The notes beneath the pieces were generated by a model. That model had not been told where the DNA came from. It saw nothing but the letters and a program-made list of their open reading frames with translations, and searched no databases. From positions 1 to 40,506 of the forward strand of contig SVOV01000021.1 in the NCBI GenBank assembly GCA_015066205.1: a stretch of 40,506 bases of DNA, in the 5' to 3' direction. How positions within the stretch are numbered: the first letter of the stretch is position 1; every line of letters starts with the position of its first letter. The position numbers and the translations under genes are program-made. Below are positions 23,576 to 31,681 of the stretch, one piece after another. This stretch comes from Oscillospiraceae bacterium (GTDB lineage Bacteria > Bacillota > Clostridia > Oscillospirales > Acutalibacteraceae).

Positions 23576-25090
23576 ATGGCTTCAAAAAATGCTGTTGCTG
23601 ATAAGCCCGCTGCCGGTATTTATGAGTCTTTCAGTGAAAGACGCTTTGTCAGCAGAAAAGAAACCGTAGCGTATGTGCTTAACGATGCTTCTTACAGTCT
23701 TAATATCAACGACTTTAAGGATCGTTATATATACGATGTTGTTAAAATCGATTTTAATTTTCTTGCAGCACAGAATCTCATAGCAACTGTCTGGGATACA
23801 ATAAACGATACCTTTATCGGTGTTATTGTTGAAAAAACAAGAACCAGATGGGGTAAATTCAGACCATATCTTCTTCTCGGTGAATTTCCGCTTACCATTC
23901 TCGGTATGTGGTATTGGCTGATTCCCTTTATTTTCCCCGATACTCCTGATAATTATGTTCCGAAGCTTATTACATATTTTGTTCTTTCTATCGTAACGGA
24001 AACAGCGGGTACATTTACCGCTATTGCAAAATCAGGCTTCCTGTCAACTATCACTCCGTCACCGATGGAACGATCAAGGCTTATTGCACTTGCTAATGTA
24101 GTAACTCATATCTTTGAAGATATTCCCAAACAGGTATTCGGTATTATTTATGACCTTGTTATCAGCAAGAAAATAAATATTAAATTACCTTATCTCTTCT
24201 CTGTTTTCGGAATGGGCTGTGCACTGTTCTCTGCCTGTCTTGCGGTTTATTTCTTCTGGACATCAAAAGAACGAGTTGCTCAGACAATTTCAAGGCCCAA
24301 GGTCAAGCACAGCCTGAAATCTGTTCTTAACAATAAGCCTATGCTTATAAGTCTTATTTCATCATTCCTTTCAGGCTTCTCCATAGGACAGAGCAGAACC
24401 AATTTCTACATTGATGTTATCGGTTCAATTACCTGGAAGACCATCGTCGGTATTCCTGCTTTCCCCGTTAAGTTCATAAGCTACAGCTTCGTTAAGCCCT
24501 TAAGAAAGAGATTTTCCACGAAAGCTCTCTGGATTCTTGAGGATGCATGGACTGATATGCTGTGGCTGACGGTCTTCGGAATCGGCTCTATTAATAACAA
24601 TTTCCAGAAAAAGCATATTATCCTGCCTATGATGGGAATTGAAGAAATTTTTGAAATGTGTGTTTACGGCTTAAGACGAGTTATTCCCGCTGAGATCAGC
24701 AACGAATCCATGGACTACTGCGAATGGAAAAACGGCTACCGTTCAGAGGCTATGACCGGTGTTACGGCATCTATCATTTCAAAGCTTCAGCAGGCTGTTA
24801 TGGGCTCTATTAACAGCATCGTTATGAAGAAGATCGGCTATATTCAGGGTAAAGAGATCGGTACTCAGACTGATCTTACAAAGTGGTGGATATTCGCTCT
24901 CGGTACAGGTATTCCGATCATTTCATCAAGCCTTGGTATTATCCCGAAGTTCTTCTATCCCTTATCGGCAGAAACAAGAAATCAGATGTATTCCGAGCTT
25001 TATGAAAGAAGAAAGCAGAAGGCAGAGCTTATGACAAATGCAGACGAAGATACAATTGCAGAGGTTATAAGCAACGAATTCAAGGATTAA
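23576..25090 (+). CDS. GPH-family sugar:cation symporter, paralogue of the one at 7830
   Basis: 504 residues, with GGTGA before the ATG. The order and motifs are those of the first copy: DTINDTFIGVIVEKTRTRWGK, PMERSRL, KTIVGIPAFPVKFISYSF, HIILPMMGIEEIFEMCVYG and DYCEWKNGYRSEA. The first about 20 residues and several loops differ, so it is an old duplication rather than a recent one. Whereas the other copy is enclosed by two esterases, this one follows the radical SAM/Cys-Ala pair and has its own promoter and a strong terminator. The substrate is unknown. Confidence 0.82.
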   Translation: MASKNAVADKPAAGIYESFSERRFVSRKETVAYVLNDASYSLNINDFKDRYIYDVVKIDFNFLAAQNLIATVWDTINDTFIGVIVEKTRTRWGKFRPYLLLGEFPLTILGMWYWLIPFIFPDTPDNYVPKLITYFVLSIVTETAGTFTAIAKSGFLSTITPSPMERSRLIALANVVTHIFEDIPKQVFGIIYDLVISKKINIKLPYLFSVFGMGCALFSACLAVYFFWTSKERVAQTISRPKVKHSLKSVLNNKPMLISLISSFLSGFSIGQSRTNFYIDVIGSITWKTIVGIPAFPVKFISYSFVKPLRKRFSTKALWILEDAWTDMLWLTVFGIGSINNNFQKKHIILPMMGIEEIFEMCVYGLRRVIPAEISNESMDYCEWKNGYRSEAMTGVTASIISKLQQAVMGSINSIVMKKIGYIQGKEIGTQTDLTKWWIFALGTGIPIISSSLGIIPKFFYPLSAETRNQMYSELYERRKQKAELMTNADEDTIAEVISNEFKD

Positions 25091-25099
25091 AATTTTTAA

Positions 25100-25130
25100 G
25101 GGAGGTACAAAAAGTACCTCCCGTTTTCTT
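25100..25130 (+). terminator. Rho-independent terminator of the transporter gene
   Basis: GGGAGGTAC (25100-25108), AAAAA, GTACCTCCC (25114-25122), then GTTTTCTTT. Confidence 0.85.
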
Positions 25131-25136
25131 TATGTA

Positions 25137-25165
25137 AAAAGGCACTTTCATCTGAAAGTGCCTTT
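25137..25165 (-). terminator. Rho-independent terminator of the alpha/beta hydrolase gene
   Basis: GGCACTTTCA (25141-25150) and TGAAAGTGCC (25153-25162) with a 2-nt centre; flanking A and T extend the stem and give TTTTTA on the minus strand. Confidence 0.8.
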
Positions 25166-25170
25166 AGTTA

Positions 25171-26811
25171 TCAGAAGCTGAATAAAGCCTTGAACCAGTT
25201 TATGAGTGATCGGAAAAAAGCAATTATTCTGTCAATAAAGCCTGTTTTCTGGCCGTCCTTTACATCATCATACCAGTTTTCAGTATGGCAGTTATCCTCT
25301 GTCATCGGGGATACAACACCTGTTTCGTAATCGTGGACAACAAACTGTGTGCAGTCGAAATCATTGACTGTGTACTGCCTGTCCGCTGTGATAACATTGA
25401 ACATCAATGCTGTTTCAAAGCTGTGCCAGTATGAATGTGAGATATTTTTTGTAAACCATGTATAATCCGGGAATCGGCAGGTTGAAGCATCAACGAGCTT
25501 GTCAGGTGAAATATATTTTCCCTTGCCCTCAGCTTCTCTTTGGGCAATATAATCATCGGATAAGGTTTCAAAAATGGAAGGTGCTGTCGTTGCTCCGAGA
25601 GAAGCCTTTGAAAGCGTTGCATACTGGTCAGATATCTGATCTGAGGATTTACATATAGGTGCTATCTGGAAGCCGTATTTTCCTATAACAGCGATTCTGG
25701 CTCCCGAAGCTTCAATTTCGTCATAAATATTATCGAGCTCAAGTCTTACATCCTTGTGATAGCCGTTGATCTTATCAATAAGCCCTGCATATTCCTCTCT
25801 TTTTACGGAGTCTTCTTCTCCGAAAACATATTCGAGAGCATCGTCAAAATCCTCTTCGCTGACACAAGCCCAGTATCCGGGCCAGGTAAAGAAGGTTGAA
25901 AGCGAAAGGGCAGAGGTAACACCTTTTACGACCTTTTGATAAATTGTAGCCTTTACGGTATCAGTGAGAGTTCCCACAACACCGCTCTTAATTGCAAGGT
26001 CAATGCTTGCCGTAACAAATTCACTGAGATTTGCAGAGCCCGTGGAGTTCATATCAAGTATGAGTCGGTTTATCCCTTCTCCGTCTAAAGTGAATTTTCC
26101 GCTGATTGCCTCGCTTATGATTTCAGCACCCTCAATAACACTTCCGTCAAGTGCAACACCGTAAATGGAATCAGTGCCGTATTTTGCAATATAAGAAACG
26201 GCAACTGTTGTTCCGAGACAGTGAGCAAGAAGAGCAACCTTGTCACATCCCGTGGCCTTCTTTATGTTTTCGATATAACTATGAAGCTCTTCTGCACTTT
26301 CTCTGGGGTCCTGCCGCCAGTCATACCAGAACTGATAGTCATATACATAATATGAGCCTCTTTGAGCCTTATAGTCTGTTTTTTCCTGCGTTGCCATGAT
26401 CTCTCTTAAATTCTTTGAGATATCGGAATTATTGCAGTTTTCACCGTTTTTATCAAATCTTATCTCAGTGAAAAGCTCACCGATCTCTTTTTCGAGTGCG
26501 GCATAATAATTGTCCCATTCATCCCTTAAAATACCTTCAAGTAAAAAGGGCTGAAGAATTGAAATTACAGCATCCGCTACGGGATCTTCTCCGTTTTCGC
26601 CTTCTTCGGATGAACCTAAAACATTGAGAATCTCGGAAAACTTGAATATCTTGTTTCCCTCTTCATCATAAATTGCTTCACCGTCACCGAACATTGCTAT
26701 AACGGGAACATCGCTTCCGATTGTTTCAGAAGGAGTTTCCATTGCAAGAGCGGGAACGACGGTAAGACAGATAAGTATAAAACTTAATAAAATTGCTGTG
26801 AATTTTTTCAT
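25171..26811 (-). CDS. Secreted alpha/beta hydrolase with Cys at the nucleophile elbow (LCAT/lipase-like)
   Basis: 546 residues, with AAAGG before the ATG and signal peptide 1-about 23. YDYQFWYDWRQDPRESAEEL followed by VALLAHCLGTTVAVSYIAKYG (192-212) is the layout of LCAT/PGAP1-type esterases, where the elbow normally reads GHSMGG. Here the nucleophile position is Cys198 (codon TGT). Candidates for the rest of the triad are an Asp in the 380-400 region and His459 or His463 in ISHSYWHS. The C-terminus (524-546, GFIDRIIAFFRSLINWFKAL and onward) is an amphipathic aromatic helix like those in the MBL and sialate-esterase proteins. It is a single gene with its own terminator. Substrate unknown. 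Confidence 0.72.
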   Translation of the reverse strand: MKKFTAILLSFILICLTVVPALAMETPSETIGSDVPVIAMFGDGEAIYDEEGNKIFKFSEILNVLGSSEEGENGEDPVADAVISILQPFLLEGILRDEWDNYYAALEKEIGELFTEIRFDKNGENCNNSDISKNLREIMATQEKTDYKAQRGSYYVYDYQFWYDWRQDPRESAEELHSYIENIKKATGCDKVALLAHCLGTTVAVSYIAKYGTDSIYGVALDGSVIEGAEIISEAISGKFTLDGEGINRLILDMNSTGSANLSEFVTASIDLAIKSGVVGTLTDTVKATIYQKVVKGVTSALSLSTFFTWPGYWACVSEEDFDDALEYVFGEEDSVKREEYAGLIDKINGYHKDVRLELDNIYDEIEASGARIAVIGKYGFQIAPICKSSDQISDQYATLSKASLGATTAPSIFETLSDDYIAQREAEGKGKYISPDKLVDASTCRFPDYTWFTKNISHSYWHSFETALMFNVITADRQYTVNDFDCTQFVVHDYETGVVSPMTEDNCHTENWYDDVKDGQKTGFIDRIIAFFRSLINWFKALFSF

Positions 26812-26850
26812 TGATATTTACCTTTCAGTAGTTTATTTATATTTGAATCA

Positions 26851-26866
26851 TACCATAAAAATGGTA
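26851..26866. promoter_or_regulatory. Inverted repeat upstream of the hydrolase gene, possible operator
   Basis: TACCAT-AAAA-ATGGTA (26851-26866), a perfect 6-bp inverted repeat with 4-bp centre, 40 bp before the minus-strand ATG at 26811. No regulator gene is next to it. The rest of the gap up to 26969 is AT-rich and empty. Confidence 0.35.
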
Positions 26867-26969
26867 AAGTAATGACAAATAAATATTAATGAAGAATTAA
26901 CTTTTGCAAGAAAAATGTTGCAGAAATTTCAACATTGATTATAAATAACTGAAAGTGTTCATTTTTTTA

Positions 26970-26998
26970 TTGACCCCCTTATTTAATTTTGGTATAAC
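26970..26998 (+). promoter_or_regulatory. Sigma-A promoter of the GDPD-heparinase pair
   Basis: TTGACC (26970-26975), 17 bp and TATAAC (26993-26998), 21 bp before the start at 27020. Confidence 0.75.
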
Positions 26999-27019
26999 AA
27001 AATAAGGAGAGTGATCACA

Positions 27020-27778
27020 ATGAAACTTAAAAATAAAATAGTCTTGACTGTCGGTGCCGTCGGTGCAGCAGTTGCTTCCTTTTTAGCCTTTGCCGATGAT
27101 GTATATCTCGGCACTGTTGAGCTTCCCGAAAGCTTTACCTTAACCGCCCATACGGGTTGTTCGGGAACAAAGGACAATTCTCTTGATGCAATAACTCTTG
27201 GCTTCGGGTACGGCGCAGATATAGTTGAATTTGATCTTTTTTTTGATAAAAACGGAAAAGCTGTCATGTCCCACGATGAGCCTGCGGGTAATGTATTTAC
27301 CGTTGAACAGGCATTTGAATTGATTTCAGGCTACAAGGGCCTTCGTGTTAATGTCGATGTAAAAAGAACAGACGATCTGAAGCAGGTCGTTCTTCTTGCT
27401 CAAAAGTACGGAATAGCTGACAGGATCTTCTATACGGGGATTACTGAAGATACTGTTGAAGCAGTAAAGGAGCAGACTCCCGAGATATTATATTATCTGA
27501 ACACCGATATTGATTCCTCAAGAAAAGAGGATGATGCATATATCAATGAGCTTATAGAAAAGGTCAGCTCTCTCGGTGCCGCGGGGCTTAATATCCATCA
27601 CAGCGGCTGCAGTGAGAAGATGGTAGAGCTGTTTCACAAGTCCGGACTTCAGGTGTCCGTGTGGACAGTAAACAAGAAAAAGGATATGTATAAGGCTCTT
27701 TCAATGAAATGTGATAATATTACAACAAGACACCCCGAAGTTCTGAAAGAGCTTATAGATAAAACCAAAAACAGATAA
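27020..27778 (+). CDS. Glycerophosphodiester phosphodiesterase-like protein, divergent active site
   Basis: 252 residues from the ATG at 27020 with AAGGAG at 27004-27009; an in-frame GTG at 27011 is too close to that site. The N-terminal hydrophobic segment (8-25) is a signal peptide or anchor. The GDPD barrel start is recognisable: TAHTGCSGTKDNSLDAI (His44), GADIVEFDLFFDKNGKAVMSHDE (Glu70, Asp72, His85). In the family the first block is HRG...PENT. Here Arg is Thr45 and Glu is Asp52, so substrate binding or activity may have changed. The C-terminal VSVWTVNKKKDMYKAL is the usual WTVN motif. It is in an operon 17 bp before a heparinase-type gene, which suggests a surface glycan or glycerophosphate-decorated substrate (inference). 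Confidence 0.8.
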   Translation: MKLKNKIVLTVGAVGAAVASFLAFADDVYLGTVELPESFTLTAHTGCSGTKDNSLDAITLGFGYGADIVEFDLFFDKNGKAVMSHDEPAGNVFTVEQAFELISGYKGLRVNVDVKRTDDLKQVVLLAQKYGIADRIFYTGITEDTVEAVKEQTPEILYYLNTDIDSSRKEDDAYINELIEKVSSLGAAGLNIHHSGCSEKMVELFHKSGLQVSVWTVNKKKDMYKALSMKCDNITTRHPEVLKELIDKTKNR

Positions 27779-27795
27779 TCTCGGAAGGGGATTTT

Positions 27796-29778
27796 ATGAA
27801 ATCAGTTTTTACCGCTGTTATTACCGCAGTATCCTTGTTCTTTTCCGGTGTTTCCGTGGGGGATTTATGCCCCTATCTTGATGTTATTCCCGATATGGTG
27901 CAGCTCGGAATTGATTATATTTCACTTGACCGAGCCAAAGACGCTCCGTCGGAAAAGGAAATTCTTACCTATAAAGACAAAGCTGAAAATGCACTCCATC
28001 CCTTTATTCTTGCGGACAGCACAGCTTTCAATAAAGTATGCGAAGAATATAAAAACGGTGAATCGGCAGAATACACCGATTCACTGATAAGCTTTGTTTT
28101 AAGCAATGCTGACGCTCTTCTCGATGAAAAAATATATCCGCCTATGGAATATATCCTTGATGAAGAGGACAGTATACTGCCGATTTCAAGAGAAACAGTA
28201 AACAGAATAATAATTCTCGGTTTTTCCTGGAGGATAACGGGTGAAGAAAAATATGCCCGAAGAGCTGTAAAGGAGCTCGAAAATGTCTGTTCGTATCCTG
28301 ATTGGTGCAATTCTCATTTTCTTGCAACAGCAGAAATGGCACTTGCTGTTTCGATAGGCTACGACTGGTTTTTTGATTATTTGTCAGACGGACAAAAGAA
28401 TCTTTTATGTGAAACTGCGTGGCAATATGCCATTGAGCCTGCATTATCAAAAAACTATCTTAAAAACTGGTTTACCTGGTCAAAAAATAACTGGAACAGC
28501 ATATGCTACAGCGGGATCGGTATTGCCTGTATGGCGTTTTTCTCACATAATCCCGAAAAAGCTTCCGAGTTTCTTTCAATGTGTTATAAGAATATGCCCA
28601 TAGCCTTCAGCAGCTTCACTCCGGACGGAGTATATGCCGAGGGGCCGGGCTACTGTCAGTCCGGTATGAATTCCATTGTGTATTTTATAGCTTCTTCCGA
28701 TAATTTCTTCGGAACGGATTTCGGAATGTCAGAAACAGACGGCTTCAGTCAGCTCGGCTTTTTTCCGATGTATATAACGGGAAGCGCAGGGGTGTTTAAT
28801 TTCGGAGATAACAAGGACAGAAAATGCTATTCTCCCGTGCTTCATTGGTATGCCGGTGAGTATAACAGCCCCTTATTGGCATCATATCAGAAGTCAGATC
28901 CTGTCGGTGAGTTTACTCCAGATAAGACAGACAATACGGAAAGAAACGGAAAAGGTAAGGAAAATGCATTATCAGCCTTATGGTATGAAGCTTCTTTCAA
29001 TGAAAACAGTGATTTTCCTGATGAAAAGAAATCGCTGTATCTGAAATCTGATTCGGGACAGGAGCTTGTTATAATGCGAAGCTCTTATGAGAAAAATGAT
29101 GCCGTTTATGCCGCAATAAAGGGCGGATATAATTACATAAACCACGGTGATCTTGATATCGGAACTTTTGTTTATGATGCCTTGGGTGAACGCTGGGCAG
29201 AGGAGCTGGGCCCCGGAAGCTATGACGCCGACGGGTATTTTTTCGGTCTGCCTGCAGGCGGAAGATGGAAGAATTACTGCAAAAGAGCAGAGGGACAGAA
29301 TACTCTTGTTATAAATCCCGAGCTGACTGTTGATGATCAGTATGCCCTTGCGAGAGCATCGTTTTCATCATTTGAAGAAAGCATTGACGGAGGTAATGCA
29401 GCTCTTGATATGACAGATGCCTATTCTATGAGTATGGCTAAATCAGTCATCAGAGAATTTGAGCTGTTTGACAACCGAACATCACTTAAGATATCCGATA
29501 AGATTTCCTGTCGGATAAAAAGCGAAATATATTGGTTTATGCACACAAAGGCAGAAATTGAAATCAGTGAAGACGGCAGATCTGCAATCCTTTCAAAAAA
29601 CGGCAAGCAGATAAAAGCCTCGCTGTCCGCCGACGGAGTGTTCTCGGTTATGAAAGCCGAGAAGCTTACGGGAAAATATGAATATGACACCGATTACGAG
29701 GATATTAAAAAGCTGACAGTTCATCTCGAAGATGTAACAAACGCCGAAATAACGGTAATTTTAGAGCCGACAGAATAA
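27796..29778 (+). CDS. Secreted heparinase II/III-type polysaccharide lyase
   Basis: 660 residues, with GGAAGGGG before the ATG and signal peptide 1-about 22. Residues about 60-390 are the (alpha/alpha) toroid: KNNWNSICYSGIGIACMAFF (Asn232 region) and FTPDGVYAEGPGYCQSG (Tyr286) are the substrate-cleft motifs of heparinase II, alginate lyase and related families. Residues about 410-655 form the beta-sandwich part with GGYNYINHGDLDIGTFVYDA (His450, Asp452, Asp454), RWAEELGPGSYD and RAEGQNTLVI, matching the PF07940-type region. Such enzymes cleave uronic-acid polysaccharides by beta-elimination; the glycan (heparinoid, alginate-like or other) is not determined. Second gene after the GDPD-like gene, ended by the terminator at 29785. 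Confidence 0.87.
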   Translation: MKSVFTAVITAVSLFFSGVSVGDLCPYLDVIPDMVQLGIDYISLDRAKDAPSEKEILTYKDKAENALHPFILADSTAFNKVCEEYKNGESAEYTDSLISFVLSNADALLDEKIYPPMEYILDEEDSILPISRETVNRIIILGFSWRITGEEKYARRAVKELENVCSYPDWCNSHFLATAEMALAVSIGYDWFFDYLSDGQKNLLCETAWQYAIEPALSKNYLKNWFTWSKNNWNSICYSGIGIACMAFFSHNPEKASEFLSMCYKNMPIAFSSFTPDGVYAEGPGYCQSGMNSIVYFIASSDNFFGTDFGMSETDGFSQLGFFPMYITGSAGVFNFGDNKDRKCYSPVLHWYAGEYNSPLLASYQKSDPVGEFTPDKTDNTERNGKGKENALSALWYEASFNENSDFPDEKKSLYLKSDSGQELVIMRSSYEKNDAVYAAIKGGYNYINHGDLDIGTFVYDALGERWAEELGPGSYDADGYFFGLPAGGRWKNYCKRAEGQNTLVINPELTVDDQYALARASFSSFEESIDGGNAALDMTDAYSMSMAKSVIREFELFDNRTSLKISDKISCRIKSEIYWFMHTKAEIEISEDGRSAILSKNGKQIKASLSADGVFSVMKAEKLTGKYEYDTDYEDIKKLTVHLEDVTNAEITVILEPTE

Positions 29779-29784
29779 AAGAAT

Positions 29785-29815
29785 ACCGACTGCTTTTTTT
29801 GCAGTCGGTGCTTTT
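29785..29815. terminator. Bidirectional terminator between heparinase and yjjG-type genes
   Basis: ACCGACTGC (29785-29793), seven T, GCAGTCGGT (29801-29809), then GCTTTTAG on the plus strand and TATTCTTTT on the minus strand. It serves two convergent genes. Confidence 0.8.
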
Positions 29816-29817
29816 AG

Positions 29818-30498
29818 TTAAATTATGTTTTTGATATCCTCGAGCTTTGAAACATATTTATCGGTGAAATTGTAGCTGTCATATTCTTTATTATAATAGT
29901 TGAACCATATGCTTTTCAGACCGAAATTTTTAGCTCCTATTATATCGGCATCAACGGAATCACCTATCATAACAATTTCCTCTGCTTTTAAGGGATAAAG
30001 CTCACTGCAGCAGGCATAGAAGAATTCTTTTGAAGGCTTCTGAAAGCCGATATCCTCGGAAATGAACATTCCCGAAAAGTATTTCAGAAGTCCTGCTTTT
30101 TCAAGGCGGATCTCCTGTTGAGGCTTTGAAGCATTGCTTGCCGAGTATACAGGGTATTTTTCCGAGAGATATCTGAGAAGCTCCTCAGCCCCGTCAACGG
30201 GAACTGCAATACTTCTCAGCTCTTTTCTGAAATCCTCCTCAAATGCATCATGGTCTGCTGTGATACCGAGCTCATCAAATATTTCCTTCCAGCGTCTTTT
30301 ATAGATATCGGATTTTGTAATTGCCGCCTCCTCAAGCTCGCTCCATAGCTTATTGTTGATTCTCTGAAAAACCTCAAAGAAGCCGTCAGGGAATATAACA
30401 GAGTATTTGTTTGCAACAATAAGCATTGCTTCAAGAGCACTCTTGTCAAAGTCCAGCAAGGTATTATCTATATCGATTAAAACAGCCTTTATATTCAT
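29818..30498 (-). CDS. YjjG-type HAD nucleotidase
   Basis: 226 residues, with GAGGTAAAAG before the ATG. HAD motif I is LIDIDNTLLDFDKS (Asp9, Asp11), motif II YSASNASK, motif III QKPSKEFF, and motif IV MIGDSVDADIIGAKNFG. The DxDNTLxDF start, the all-helical cap and the length match the YjjG family of noncanonical pyrimidine nucleotidases, which dephosphorylate dUMP, dTMP and damaged nucleotides. The GNAT gene lies 9 bp upstream, so both come from one transcript. Confidence 0.87.
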   Translation of the reverse strand: MNIKAVLIDIDNTLLDFDKSALEAMLIVANKYSVIFPDGFFEVFQRINNKLWSELEEAAITKSDIYKRRWKEIFDELGITADHDAFEEDFRKELRSIAVPVDGAEELLRYLSEKYPVYSASNASKPQQEIRLEKAGLLKYFSGMFISEDIGFQKPSKEFFYACCSELYPLKAEEIVMIGDSVDADIIGAKNFGLKSIWFNYYNKEYDSYNFTDKYVSKLEDIKNII

Positions 30499-30507
30499 TC
30501 TTTTACC

Positions 30508-31074
30508 TCATTTTATATCATAAGTCAGGGTGACTCTGTCACTTGAAATACTGCCTATTTTGCGAAAGCCGTATTTTTTGTAAAACTTATATCCCATTGA
30601 TCTCTTGCTGACTGTCAGAACACTTACATTCTTAATGCCTTTTTCCTTAAGATGCTCAGTCAGTGCATCAATAAGTCTTGTGCCGAGGCCTTGTCTTTGG
30701 GCTTCGGGGAGAATGTCAATGTGAAGATGTGTACGGTAATCCTTTTTTGTGATAAAAACGGCAATTACAGACGCAAAATGCATAAAAAGGGAAGCGGGAT
30801 ATAGCTTCTGCACTCTTTTCCTGTAAACTGTCAGCATTTTTTTTCTGAAAAGAGAAATATCGGTCGAACAGATAACATAGCCGACAGGTATGTTTTTGTC
30901 GTTTACGGCAACAAAAATGTTTTCAGGCTCGTTTTCTGTGAAATAGTCATTGAAAATAACAGCAATGCTGTCAAGAAGAGCATCGCTTTTCTTGTTTTCC
31001 TCGCCCGTTGTTTCCTTACATATGTAACGAAGCTGCTCCTTGTCTGACGGAATATATTTTCTGATACTGTACAT
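30508..31074 (-). CDS. GNAT-family N-acetyltransferase
   Basis: 188 residues, with CGGAG before the ATG. The acetyl-CoA binding motif is RTHLHIDILPEAQRQGLGTRLIDALTEHLKEKG (about residues 123-155), followed by VSVLTVSKRSMGYKFYKKYGFRKIG. These are motifs A and B of the GNAT fold, with the Q/R-x-x-G-x-G/A core QRQGLG. The middle part (FRKKMLTVYRKRVQKLYPASLFMHF) is helical and not general to the superfamily. Substrate unknown. It lies 9 bp before the nucleotidase gene. Confidence 0.88.
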   Translation of the reverse strand: MYSIRKYIPSDKEQLRYICKETTGEENKKSDALLDSIAVIFNDYFTENEPENIFVAVNDKNIPVGYVICSTDISLFRKKMLTVYRKRVQKLYPASLFMHFASVIAVFITKKDYRTHLHIDILPEAQRQGLGTRLIDALTEHLKEKGIKNVSVLTVSKRSMGYKFYKKYGFRKIGSISSDRVTLTYDIK

Positions 31075-31093
31075 AATTTTCTCCGATAAGTTA

Positions 31094-31128
31094 AAGACCG
31101 CTGTGAAAAAACAACGGTCTTGATTTTT
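31094..31128. terminator. Terminator at the end of the VOR operon
   Basis: AAGACCGCTG (31094-31103) and CAACGGTCTT (31112-31121) with one wobble. On the plus strand the stem is followed by GATTTTTTT; on the minus strand, the direction of the operon, the stem is followed by TTTAAC only. It probably works in both directions and is better placed for the VOR operon. Confidence 0.55.
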
Positions 31129-31680
31129 TTATGCTTTGGCGTTTTTGCCGTATTCTATACCCTTTGCAAGGGCAGCTTTATTGAGCTCAAGAACTTCCTT
31201 TTTCTTTGAACCGAATTTTGCTTCAAGAGAAGCGAGCATTGCTTCTTCTGTGATAATTCCGGCATCTGCACCGATAAGTGCACCTATGAGAATAATATTT
31301 GCACATTTGATGCTTCCGAGTTCAACAGCGATATCGTCAGCAGGTACTTTTACTGCAGTAATATCCTCTCTTGTGATTTCAGAAAGCACTCGGCTTGTGT
31401 TTGCAATAAGAATACCGCCTGATTTAAGAGAAGCTCCGAACTTCTTGTAGGACTGCTCATTCATTGTTATGAGGGTATCGCATTTTGCCATAAGAGGGGA
31501 GATGATTTCAGAGTCATTAACAACAACAGTACATTTTGCACTGCCGCCTCTCTGCTCGGGGCCGTATTCGGGAAGGAAGGTTGCATATTTACCTGCAGCT
31601 ACAGCTGTCTGAGCTATCATAATACCTGCACTCATAACACCCTGTCCGCCGGAGCCTGATATAACCAATGATTTTTTCAT
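31129..31680 (-). CDS. 2-oxoacid:ferredoxin oxidoreductase, gamma subunit
   Basis: 183 residues, with GAGGTGA before the ATG. ISGSGGQGVMSAGIMIAQTA at the start and PEYGPEQRGGSAKCTVVVNDSEIISP (about 37-62) are the signatures of the gamma (PF01558) subunit of the PFOR/KOR/VOR superfamily. It is last in a four-gene operon: ferredoxin-like delta, alpha, beta and gamma. With its partners it decarboxylates branched-chain or related 2-oxoacids to acyl-CoA, reducing ferredoxin, or runs in reverse for amino-acid synthesis. Confidence 0.9.
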   Translation of the reverse strand: MKKSLVISGSGGQGVMSAGIMIAQTAVAAGKYATFLPEYGPEQRGGSAKCTVVVNDSEIISPLMAKCDTLITMNEQSYKKFGASLKSGGILIANTSRVLSEITREDITAVKVPADDIAVELGSIKCANIILIGALIGADAGIITEEAMLASLEAKFGSKKKEVLELNKAALAKGIEYGKNAKA

Positions 31681-31681
31681 T

